This document shows, in pieces, positions 32,427 to 43,300 of a DNA stretch of 64,000 nt. How positions within the stretch are numbered: the stretch's first letter is position 1; each line of letters begins with the position of its first letter. The stretch spans positions 24,891 through 88,890 of the forward strand of contig NW_026570479.1 of assembly GCF_019649055.1 (NCBI RefSeq), written 5' to 3'. Made by a program: the position numbers and the translations under genes. The notes beneath the pieces were generated by a model. The model made no database searches, was not told the origin of the DNA, and saw nothing but the letters and a program-made list of their open reading frames with translations. This DNA comes from Paramacrobiotus metropolitanus (lineage: Eukaryota > Tardigrada > Eutardigrada > Parachela > Macrobiotidae).

Positions 32427-33344
32427 CTGTGTTAAAGTGTGTTTTGCATGCACATATAGAAAAAAATATATTGCTTTATTATTGTTTACTCAGTATCAGC
32501 AACGTATTCCGCTTATTTTGATACAATTAATTACACCTCGTGTTATCAGCACTTTGATATTTTGACTGATTACTTCGTCGGGCAATTATTTTTTGTAAAA
32601 TTGTTCTACTCTGTGCAGTTTTTACGAGTAAGTAATTAGTTTTTCTCTGCGAATATTTCTACTTATATACCGAAGTACCGTAATACGGTAATTGGCTTTT
32701 GTAGGTGCTGTGTAATTTTCTCGTAACAGTTTTTAACGATCGGTAATACGAGTGAATAAAACATGCAATATCTTCACGATAATTGTTCAGTTTTTTTTCT
32801 TTCGGTGTTTATGTGCTTTAGCATTTCATTAAGTTAATCATACATGATTGACAAATGAAGCACTTTCTAGAAATTTGTGCACAACAATGAAGTTTCCGCG
32901 TTGTCAATAGATATGTTATAGACTGTATACCCGTTACCCAGTATGAAATTTAATCTTCTGCAGAAAATACGAAATAGCGTAACGTACTGTAATTACTAAC
33001 AAAAATCTTACAATCAGCCACAGTACACTGCTAAAGCGCTTCGAATAATCTTATTCAACCATTGACTCCAGTAACACAAAGTTGCAGAACATGAAATAAA
33101 CTAATCTAGGAGTTTTTTACGTATTCAGATAACCGCATACCGTAAACCGGAACGCTCACAAACACAGCGAAGCACAGTAAAATCTAAACAGAGAACAGCA
33201 TTACAAGACGCGGTCAGAAAAAGCGCATAACCGCAAGATCCATCACCTGTTATGAGAAAACTTTGTAATTATTCTTCCAAAATGAATGGCCGGCAAACAA
33301 ACGATAAAACAAAGCGAAAAAATTAGACGGGCCGATCTGTCGAT

Positions 33345-35513
33345 TCAAAATGCGATATCGTAATCAGCTCTACCATCCACGTAGGCGCTCTTAACAAAAG
33401 ACGCCATGATTCCCGGAGGAAAAACGACATTAGCGATGTCTGGTTCCGCCAGCATATTCTGCATCCAAGCGTGCAGTTTGGGATAACTTTCAGATCGACA
33501 TTTTCAGATCGACACTTTCACACTTTCGGATCGACACTTCGCACACCGGAGCAATACGCTCAAACCACGGCCAGATCATCACGTCCACAAAACCCATCTT
33601 GTCGCCTGCAAATTCATATGGATTTACAACGGCACAAATTTGGCACACACAACTTGTACAATTTACTTGGTTGCGCTTACTTGTGTGCAATTCTGTTAGC
33701 AAGCCTGATTCTACAGTAGCACCAGAAATCAAAATATCCTGCGTTACTGCTTGGAGACTGTAGTATTTACATATGCTTTTCATATTACTTATGAGAATGC
33801 AAATAAATCGACCGCATCTGTATGCGCACTTCACAAAGCTAGCAAATCGAAGAATGTTCGTCGCAAAATTTGAAAAAGAACAATCAAACATCATGAATAT
33901 AAAAGCGTACAAAGCTGACAATGAATAAAAGTACTTACTAGTTGAAGCGAGAAGACAGTGAACAGTGATCAGTATTATCGTACATACGCGTACGTACATC
34001 TGCACAAGGCTCACCTGAGAAATACTGCCCGGTCATTAATTCTTCCACTTCTTTCAGGCTCTTTTTGAGCTCGTCGATTTTTTCGTTTCTCGCAGCAACA
34101 GCCTCCAAATTGCTGATAACCTATACAATGATTAAAAAAATCGATATAACACTTACGAAAATTAAAAGGCAAAAACTGCAGTTAGCGAAATTCATCATGT
34201 GATTGGATAATACCCTGGGTACAGTTTTATACTGAAACGACGGAAATGAGCCAACCCGTTACATACCTTTCGCGTAATAACGTTCAGGGTGACCTTCTGG
34301 AGCCCCTTTTCGTACTCATCTTTCGGCAACAACTTCGGCTCAGTAGGAAAATTCTGGCCGATGTACTCAGACATAATCACAGAATCGAACAGCAGACCAA
34401 CCTTCCCGGGTACGCGCAGCGCAGGTACGTCTCCCAGTGGACTGTAATCGGCGTACCATTTCGGCAAATCGGTTGTGTTCATATTCACCAGTTCGTACCT
34501 ACAACGACAACAGCAAGTCAAGTTTAAAGCACCGATATTCTGCGACAGCGGAAATTACAAACATGATGCGTTTCTGGAGTTTTGCTAATATAGATATTAT
34601 AATTCTCAATAATTGCTACCATGCGGCATCCAATATTAATTACCAAAAATTAACACACGGCTAATGATAAGCATAAATTTCGACATGCACTCTGCCAAAA
34701 ATCCCTAGAGTACTCAAACACCAACGGATGCACACACTTACAGCACTGGAATGTCACTCTTCAAGAACGGAGCATTGAAATATTATATTTTGCAAAATGA
34801 TTTTGTACTTAACTTTTCGAAACAATCGCCAGCATTCGATGATATGTGCTATATAAACTGCGATCTCTAATAAATGCTTTGACACTTCGCTCAGTTCGCT
34901 GTGGTTTGATTGCACTTTTTTTGCGAAATGGAAAATTCCAAAACAGATTTAATCATCTAACCCCCAACAAACAAAAAGGTAAATTCTAATTCTCGTAGTG
35001 TTAATTGTTAGACTGCAAAACTAAAAAATAATTAATCACAGGAGAAGCCGAAAACATACGGTAATATACTCAAAATGCCCAATTTGATGGTTTCCGCGGT
35101 GCGACTTAAAGTCTTAAACCGTTAAAAACTGTAAACAAGGTTGCACTACGAAAACAAAGGGTGACCTTGCAAACACCACAATTTCACGGTTAGGGCGGCT
35201 GCCATAAGACAGTTTAACACGAAAAAAAGGCGGAAGGCAAGCGCGCACTTACTGGACTTTCTTAAGGTTCAGCATCAGCCGAGCTCGCTCCGCGTACGGG
35301 CAGAATCGCATGCTGTACAAAAGAAGCTGATTCTCGTCCGGCTCGGGATCATACGAAATTACGAATCTGCAATGACCGAACATGTCAACAAATCCAGAAT
35401 AAAAATCTGCCGAAAGAATTCTCATGCATTCGAAATGTCTGCCGCCATTTACCTTTCCCGAGATGTTTTTTTTCAGCGTAGAGTTTAAGAGGCGCTCCCA
35501 AAGCCTGCGACAT
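33345..35513 (-). pseudogene. GSTO: omega-class glutathione S-transferase, five exons, two frame breaks
   Basis: Omega GSTs are cytosolic glutathione-dependent thioltransferases and dehydroascorbate reductases. Exons on the minus strand: 35513-35453 (MSQALGAPL...HLGKG), 35366-35253 (LYSMRFCPYAERARLML, with the omega catalytic Cys in FCPYA), 34498-34267 (NPLG-like SPLGDVPALRVPGK and SVIMSEYIGQNFP), 34120-34015, and 33605-33345 (GFVDVMIWPWFERI ... KLHAWMQNML, stop 33347-33345). Introns between exons 2-5 have GT-AG ends and matching phases. Two problems exist: exons 1 and 2 join out of phase by one base, and exon 5 contains a 49-bp block of 14-bp repeats (33491-33539) that shifts the frame to a stop. 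Correcting both gives 241 residues, the usual family length. Either a pseudogene, a variant allele, or partly assembly error; a cryptic 58-nt intron in exon 5 is another possibility. Confidence 0.8.
33491..33539. repeat. 49-bp minisatellite-like insertion in the GST last exon
   Basis: Imperfect copies of TTTCAGATCGACAC (14 bp). Removing exactly these 49 bp restores the reading frame between FERIAPVCE and YPKLHAWM. Confidence 0.75.
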
Positions 35514-35895
35514 ATCTGAACCAATATCTCCACCCTCCGGAACGCCGACTGCGTGCACAACCTGTCGATCGCGGATCAGCACGAAAGCCGGCTGCAATAA
35601 AAATGCTGATGACAGGCGCCATTTAGAGATCACGTTACGACTTTGCAGGGGGTGAGTCTTAGTGGTGTTGACGGCACATAGGATTAAATGGCCATACAAG
35701 GGTGCGGGATGGAGAAAATAAACGGGAAATTCATGTTGCATAATATTTGAATAGCCCCCGACCATATGTAACCAGGGCAGGTAGCTCAGACAGAAATACT
35801 TACCAGATAGAAATAACAGGAAAAATTTTAAAATTTTAAATTACCATATCCATATTATTAGTATTATTCTCCTTACAATTTTTACTCAGAGACTT

Positions 35896-36200
35896 ACCAA
35901 GCAGTTAATGCTCACTTGATATTCCGCACAAATGGTGGGGATTTCCACTGAGAAAGAGGGATAGTAGAATTTCACAATGAACTTCTTACTGAAGTGCGCG
36001 GCATTCATCTCCCAAACTCCAAACAGCGTGGAGCCACCGCTTGCAGCGCGATTGACAGCCGGATCACTTCCTGGTGGCAAAAACGACATAACAATCACTT
36101 GCGAATGCATAGCTTGAGCGTCCAATAACTCCGAAGAAGCGGGACAAATAATAATGCAGCGCAGATCTAAAGTCCACTGTACACTCCAATGAATCGTGGG
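35896..36200 (-). CDS. possible exon upstream of GST, thioredoxin/peroxiredoxin-like at best
   Basis: An open stretch encodes KKFIVKFYYPSFSVEIPTIC and ends in phase 0 at a consensus donor (GTAAGT, on the minus strand at 35896). A following open segment from an acceptor near 35592 leads into the exon with the GST start. The FYYPSFSVEIPT phrase only faintly recalls the FYP-x-DF-x-x-x-x-PT site of peroxiredoxins and lacks the catalytic Cys at that position. It may equally be untranslated leader. Confidence 0.25.
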
Positions 36201-36263
36201 TCCGCTCAACGGAACGCAATCGCTGTAGCGCGCAGTTTTTTTGTAGAAAATGTATAGCACCAC

Positions 36264-37139
36264 TGTGCATCTACCTCCGAAGCAGTTTGCGGATACGGAT
36301 GACTCGTGTTGGGAATTTTAGTCATGTAAACATTCGAAATTACTACAGTTTTCTCTGAAACAATTGAAAACTTCCCAATAACAACGAATCGCAAAGGTGA
36401 AAGAGGTAAAAAAGCTTATGTCATCGTTCGGGAGCGTCGGAGCGAGCTCTCCAGTGACAGTCTGCTCACAGTCCAGGCTCAGTTGTCAATCTGGCACTGG
36501 CAAGTGACTCGATTTAATAGCATTGAGCCGTTGACCGTGGCCGCAGCACAGTGCGCCGGTACAGTACGTACGTACGTGACGCAACAGGGTCAAATTAGTA
36601 ATGATTCAGTTTGCTTTAACAACTTATTAATATTAATTTTGTTTGCTGCCGATTGCTAGAGCTGTAAAAATTCAATAAATATGAAATTAATAATAGCTGA
36701 AACGCGCTGACTGCATGCAGAAAAGGGAATGCCTTCCCACTATCCAGTTCAGTTCCAGACGCTTGTCGGTTCGTGAAGTCCGGTCTGATTCAAATAATTT
36801 ACAGAAGTATTCAAAGCATAAGGAAAAATTAATCCATCATGACGTAAGGTAGTAGTCGGTATTCGGTAGTACAGATACATCATACCGCACATACAAGTAC
36901 GCGCATCTATAATTAATAATAAATTAATAATATCAATTATTACCAATCAGCAACCGAAATATTCGAAAATCTTCGATGGAACTACTCTAGGAACGCATAA
37001 AAAGGTGCAGCTATATTCACATCTGACGAACGTAATTGATTTATACAATCAGAATGTCAAAAAGAAAATGGGTATCAAAGCCTCTGTGAATCAGAGCGGT
37101 TTCATTTTAAAAGAGGATGAAATTGCCCATTGAAGACAA
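36264..37139. other. intergenic stretch between GST and sod2
   Basis: A GC-richer patch (36420-36600) could be promoter of the minus-strand GST transcript. No gene seen. Confidence 0.35.
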
Positions 37140-37170
37140 AGCAGTTATTTGCTAGCGGCGGCCTGTACGA
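37140..37170 (-). pseudogene. tiny duplicate of the sod2 C-terminus
   Basis: Reverse strand reads ...CAGGCCGCCGCTAGCAAATAA, matching the last codons of sod2 (QAAAGK-stop), about 180 bp beyond the true stop. Confidence 0.6.
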
Positions 37171-37341
37171 AGAATCTAGGTATCCTCCCCAAAAAGGTGC
37201 AGTGCTATTTAGCAGGTGCCAAACATGTTTCATGCATTCATAATGTGGAACAGAAAGTACTATGTATTTAACTAAGCAAGTGCCAACCGATCGGTCTAAA
37301 CCACTTCAAACAAACGTTGGAAATGCAACACCACGATAGAA

Positions 37342-39664
37342 TTATTTGCCAGCGGCGGCCTGTCCGAACCGCTCAGCGACATCCTTCCAGTTGACAATCT
37401 TCCAGATCTCTTTGACATAGTCAGCGCGAACATTCTTGTACTGCAGATAATAGGCATGCTCCCATACATCGATGCCCAACAAGGGAACCAAACCTGCAAT
37501 ATCCAGTTCATGAAAAAACGGTAACTTCTAAGACCATTCTTCTCAGACCATTTCTATGCAATTTAAACAATACTTGAATTTTTAATAAATTGTATAATAA
37601 AAGAAAACAACCGCATGATTTCACCAATTCCTGATCGACAAAGGGGAACGAAAATGTCGCAAAGAATGCACGACAGTATTGCTTAAACAAAGGCAGATAC
37701 ACAAATTATGCATTTAAGGTTCAACACCAAATGAAACGGCATATTAGTCGGGAAAAATAAAAAAGTTAACAACAACGAATATCTGAAAATTAAAATAATA
37801 TCACTAACTAGTAACTACAACGCTTTCTCGGCCTTGCGAATCCTACAATCACTTTTAAATAATTATTCAAATAGTTTTTCCTTGATTTTAACCTGGAAGC
37901 GTTCCTCATACTTTGAGCTTACCGAGAGTGGGCTCCAGAGGATCCTGGTTGGCGCACTGTGCAATGGCCAGGCGCTTCATTTTGGGACAATATCCCAGCC
38001 ACGCCCAACCCGATCCTTGAATGGCCGTCGCCTTCTCGCTCAACTTCTTCTTCATCGACTCAACATCCCCAAAATCCCGTTTAATAGCAGCAGCCAGATC
38101 ACCTAGTACAAACCAAAAGAAGTATCGTACTATTTTAAGTTTGTAACTGTAGCTAAGTGCATTTTCTTGAAGTTCGTCTTTTTAGAAGTACAATACAAGT
38201 ACTTTCTCGCATTCAATATGTACGCACTCACAGTATGTATCTCATATTAGATATGTCAAAACTTTGTGCTTCTGTTTTAAGTTAACGCTAGTAGCTGTCC
38301 GTCAAAATTAATCAGCTAATTAGTGTTACTGATTAAATACTGAGTACTGCGAGTGTACGAGTATTACTATTGAGAAAATTAATGGCGAACACACCATAAC
38401 AAACCGAAGAAACGAATTATGTTTTAAAATTCCAAGTCAAAGCAACACGTCACTGAGATGGATCTGCATAGGAAGATGCAAAATCTAGTCAGGCCTACAG
38501 CTGTCAGGCAAAAACAACAGATGTACAAAAAAAGACTTTACCTTCCGGCTGCTTTTGGCTGCATTCTTTGACAGGCGCGAGATTCTTCCAGAAAATACTG
38601 TGATTAATATGGCCGCCGCCGTTGAATTTCAGAGCGCCTTGCACCTCGATGGCCGTCTTTAAATCGCCTGCAAAATTTCGATTAATCCCCAACATTCTTT
38701 CCGTACGCGTAGCACAAATTAAAACATTATATAGGTATTAACTTTAGCAATTAATTTTTACAATCGACACTGACCGAGTCATGTGCCAGCCGATCCTGAT
38801 TTAAGAAAACGACAGCCAAAACTTACCCTCAGAAAAAAATTATTGTGGCTCATTACGACTAGTACTCGTACTCTCAAAATACCGAAAAAGGAATGATAAA
38901 GTTTTATGCACTCTATTCTGTACGTCCTCCTTATAAATAATTTTAACAAATACAGTTAACATACGAACGAATCAGGAAAAAATACCGCCTTTATTGCGAT
39001 TTTCTTTCCTACTTAACTTCTTGCGTATTCTGCTAGGCGCGCAGACCTATATTTCCTCACACTGCAACTTCCCTATACTTATGTTCTGCAAATGTAATGT
39101 TTTGCCAACTTTTGCGGTTATAATATTGCTACTCGTACCTTTCTGCAGCGCTGTGGTTGCTTTTTCCTCGGCCGCATTTAGATTCTGCACATAAGTGGCA
39201 TGGTGCTTCTGGTGGTGCAGCTTCATAATCTCCCCCGAAATCACCGGTTCCAGGGCATTGTAATCGTAGGGCAGATCCGGGAGGGTGTATTTGCTGCGGG
39301 ATGCCATCACCCCCATCGCGCCACTGCTGGATGCATGGTTCAGGAACCCACTTGATTTCCTGCGCAATTTAACACTGGATGGTTAGTTGGCTGATTCCAC
39401 AACAGGTAAATGCATCGACCATCAAGTCTCGCACCAACAAGCTTACAAAAACATTACCGAAACGAGATCTTGCAGTAACAGCAATTTACAATTATCACTA
39501 TTTCATATTTGCATGTAAGGCGCTTTCTTGCAGAATCTTACGGATCCCTTGGTTGTTTTCATGTTAAAATATGGAAAATTCAATGTACATAAAATGTTGT
39601 ATGTACTACAAGCTCGAACTTACGCTGCACAACCTGCACTTTGTCCCAACTTGGAAAGAAACAT
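37342..39664 (-). CDS. SOD2: mitochondrial Mn superoxide dismutase, five exons, complete
   Basis: Converts superoxide to peroxide and oxygen in the mitochondrial matrix. Exons on the minus strand: 39664-39624, 39359-39139, 38667-38542, 38102-37923, 37493-37342. All introns are GT-AG, and the phases (2,1,1,1) join cleanly to 720 nt, 239 residues plus stop. Exon 1 plus the start of exon 2 encode a targeting peptide ([20 protein letters not shown]), basic and Ser/Ala-rich, before [17 protein letters not shown]. Metal ligands are visible: His62 in MKLHHQKHH, the second His of [11 protein letters not shown], and Asp and His in [19 protein letters not shown] and QYKNVRADY are the usual signature segments. 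The gene is head-to-head with the oxoprolinase gene, 668 bp apart. Its last exon is duplicated at 52611-52762. Confidence 0.95.
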
Positions 39665-40332
39665 AGTGACGATAGTCGAGGATACTATCAAAATTAATAA
39701 TAAATAAAAACGTAGATGACGGAATTCCTTAAATTTTAGCAGTGGAAAATCCGCTAATAAAAGTGTCAAAAATACAAGATCTATTTATTCTATTAGATTC
39801 AAATCGCACAGTTTCAAGCAAAGCCGCCTGCCAGTGCCGACGCAGCATCTGGCATCTGGTACTTTCCCACACCATTCTACTGCTGCAACATGCCGTACGT
39901 GGGCGGGCGCCCTCAAACCGGAAGCTATCGAGCAATATTACTGTACATCAATTTTTCTCCACTAGAGTGACTTCAATAACTTCTTCCATGACTTCAATAG
40001 ATGACTTCTTCATTTCTCTTTGGAGGTCGTTTTCAAGCTTTAAGATACGAAAGCATCTTGTGAATTCGGTGCATGAAAAGAGTGATCTGTAATTGTTTCT
40101 CTGCTTTCTGAAGCTCCGGAACTGATTTGTGCGATGGATTAGATTTCATGTCGAACCTGCGAAGCTGGAGAGCTCAGAACCTGAGAACTGAAAAAGTTTG
40201 CTTTCTGCTAAAGCAGATAACACTAAGTTATGACTTACAAGTAATTTTTGTGCATTGCTTGATTCCAGCTTCGATACATTTCCGAAGTTCTGAAAATCTG
40301 TCTTTGATTACGGTTTAATTGCAACATCGAGA
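39665..40332. promoter_or_regulatory. divergent intergenic region between sod2 and oxoprolinase
   Basis: 668 bp separates the two start codons on opposite strands, so both promoters must lie here or in upstream untranslated exons. A GC-rich patch (GTGGGCGGGCGCCCTC) sits near 39900. No specific binding site is claimed. Confidence 0.5.
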
Positions 40333-43300
40333 ATGAACGATCCTGCTGATCAGAATAAATTCCGCTTTGCCATTGATCGCGGTGGAACCTTCACAGGTAA
40401 AGTGGAATGCGGGATTAAGATATTGTAGTACTGATTTAATAAAATTTTATACATAAATTATTTAAAATTTATTGATAAGAAATATTAAAAAGCCGATACC
40501 GTGCATAAAACCACGCTATGAAAGCTCATTAGCTCAAGTTAGGTAGTTCAGGCCCAACTGCTACACTCTTGCAGACGTCTTCGCATTATGCCCGAATAAG
40601 AAGGTGCGAGTGATGAAGCTACTGTCCGAAGATCCCAGCTATGCGGATGCCCCGCGCGAAGCTATTCGCCGTATTCTGGAAGAGGTACTGTACTGCATAA
40701 TAGAATTTTGTAGGTTTAGTGTTGGTGCTGCCGGAACTGCAAGCTGTAGAGTTACGAAGTCGTATCTGCAGTCGTGTTGAGAATTACTGACTGTATTAAA
40801 GCGCGAAGCAGTTCAGTATGTGCTGAGCTGATTGGCAGCTTGTTATTTTTTGAACACGTGCTGGCACATAAGACTTAAGAGTAGCAGGCTCAACAACCAA
40901 AGTCCAAAACGTTCTAGTTTTACTCGTGTTTGGCATTTACTTTGAGTCTGTCTTTGACAAACTTGAAGATGGGGATCATTTCATTTTTGAAAATTGACCT
41001 CGGCCTTTATTTCACTGTAGATCAGATTTTCTGGCCTTGTTAATCAGCTGATGTGGTTTGTCTTCAGTTTCTCACTGCTGATCAACAGGTGGGCGTTTCG
41101 AATATCAGCGGGGTAAAACTGCAGCGCAGTGGCACGAAGTTCCATATTCTGGGTCATGCTGCATGTATGCCATGCTGTCCACATAATGGCACTGAAAAGT
41201 GAACTTTACAGTGTCGCGAGCACTCCTTTTCAACACATCTAAAATGTAATTTTTTTATAATGTCTTCCATGTAGTGAAAGTTGAAATACAAGTAAATTAC
41301 ATTATGAATGTTACTGTAAATTCCCTGGGAAATGTCGATTCATCCGTACCAGAACTGTTCTTATTTCTAATTTACGTGCTTAATTTTCCGCAACTGTTTA
41401 CAACGTTCATCTGTTTTTCCGAAAATAAACGATGAACACGGAACACCGTACAGGAAGGCGTTGGCTAAGGCCTCGTCTCGAATTCGAAGCGAATCTGGTT
41501 TTGGTACGGTTGCTCAACTGCACGAGGTGGCTGTACGCAGTGGCCACGCCTACCGGTACGGTACGCGAAGCCACCTCGCGAGGTGGAGTTGCTGTATCGC
41601 AACAAGATTCGCTTCGAATTCGGGACAAGGCCTAATTGTGTGATGTGCCCACAGGAAACAGGCACACTGCACCCACGCGACAGCCCCGTTGACACCTCAC
41701 GCATCGCCTGGATCCGCATGGGCACCACGGTGGCCACCAACGCCCTCCTGGAGCGCAAAGGCGAACCCATGGCCCTGGTGATCACCCAGGGCTTCCGGGA
41801 TCTCCTGGAGATCGGCACGCAGCAGCGTCCCCGCATCTTCGACCTGTCCATCGCTCGTCCGGAGCTCCTGTACAAGGAGATCATCGAAGTGGAGGAGCGC
41901 GTCATCATGCAGCGCGACGACGACCGTCTGCCGAAACCCAAGAAACTGGTGACCGTCCAGGGCGTCTCCGGGGACACCTTCGAAGTGTTGACACCGATTA
42001 ACTGGCCGAAGTTGGAGGAGCAGTTGAAGGCGGTGCTGGCCAAGGGGATCAAGAGTCTGGCCGTGGTGCTGATGCATGCGTATACGCTGCAGCAGCACGA
42101 GAAAAGAAGATGCGGATTGTGCGCGGCATCTGGGCTTCACGAATGTCAGTCTGTCGCACGAGGTCATGCCCATGATCCGCATTGTGCCGCGCGGACAGAC
42201 GGTGTGCGCTGATGCCTACCTGACGCCGTGTATTAAGCGGTATCTGCAGAGTTTTGCCGGCGGGTTTAAGGATAATTTGAAAGGGGTGCATGTGCTGTTT
42301 ATGCGGTCGGATGGGGGATTGACTCCTATGGAGAATTTTATCGGATCACAGGTAAATTGCTAATACACCGATGCAGTTTGCAGTAATCGTTCCATCAGAT
42401 GGATTCCAAAAATTCATTACAATGTCAACACAATTAAGTTCGGATATTTTTTAATATATTGCTTGAACTGTGCGCTATTTTAATGCACATTATGTGATAT
42501 CTGAGAGTGTAATTTGAGGATACCAACATGTTAATAATGGCGTCATATGCGGAGACGTGAGAATTGTAGTACAAGCCATTACATCCGGATATCATCGGCT
42601 AGCATTCGAGATAGGCATGTGAGCGGAGAAGCGGCTCACGTACAGCGACAAAATCTTTCAAAGGATTTCAACGTATTGAGCCGTGGTGCAGTGGTACTGC
42701 CTACGCGGATCTAACGACGTAGCCGGGGTTCGATTCCCCCATCGGCGCCTTTTTCAGCCGTTTCTCGGTTTCCCTCGGATTGCGCCCTGCTTAGAGGCAT
42801 TTAGCAAAAATAATGTTTCGTAGAAAGATGATTAAATCTGATTTTTCCACTCTCGATTTATAATTTTTTTATTTTGTTTTATCAGAAATTTCGTTAAATG
42901 TTGTTGGTAATGGTAATATTTTTTGTTGACGCTTCTGTTTTGTTGTTGCTCCTTTTTCCGGTATGCTGTCGTCTTATCAGTCGCGATAACTGGTGGTTCG
43001 TATAGGCTATCGTTTCTGGTCCAGCGGGTGGTGTGGTGGGCTTCGCGTCTACCGGCTATGATGCCATGGAAATGAAGCCGCTGATTGGCTACGATATGGG
43101 TGGCACCAGTACGGATGTCAGCCGTTACGCGGGGGATTACGATCATACATTCGAGAGCAGTGTGTCCGGCATCAGCATCCAGACACCGCAGTTGGACATC
43201 AACACGGTGGCCGCCGGAGGTGGTTCGCAGCTGTTCTTCCGGTCCGGTCTGTTCGTTGTCGGACCGGATTCTGCTGGTAATTTATTCTTAATATAAATAA

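Larger units (their letters stand above)
30365..33344. other. gene-poor stretch with small hairpins
   Basis: Holds hairpins at 30521-30582 and 31028-31081 and a palindromic tandem repeat at 32356-32426. A GC-richer patch (31200-31680) has overlapping ORFs in different frames that could be a decayed exon, but no product is recognisable. The rest is AT-rich. Confidence 0.45.
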
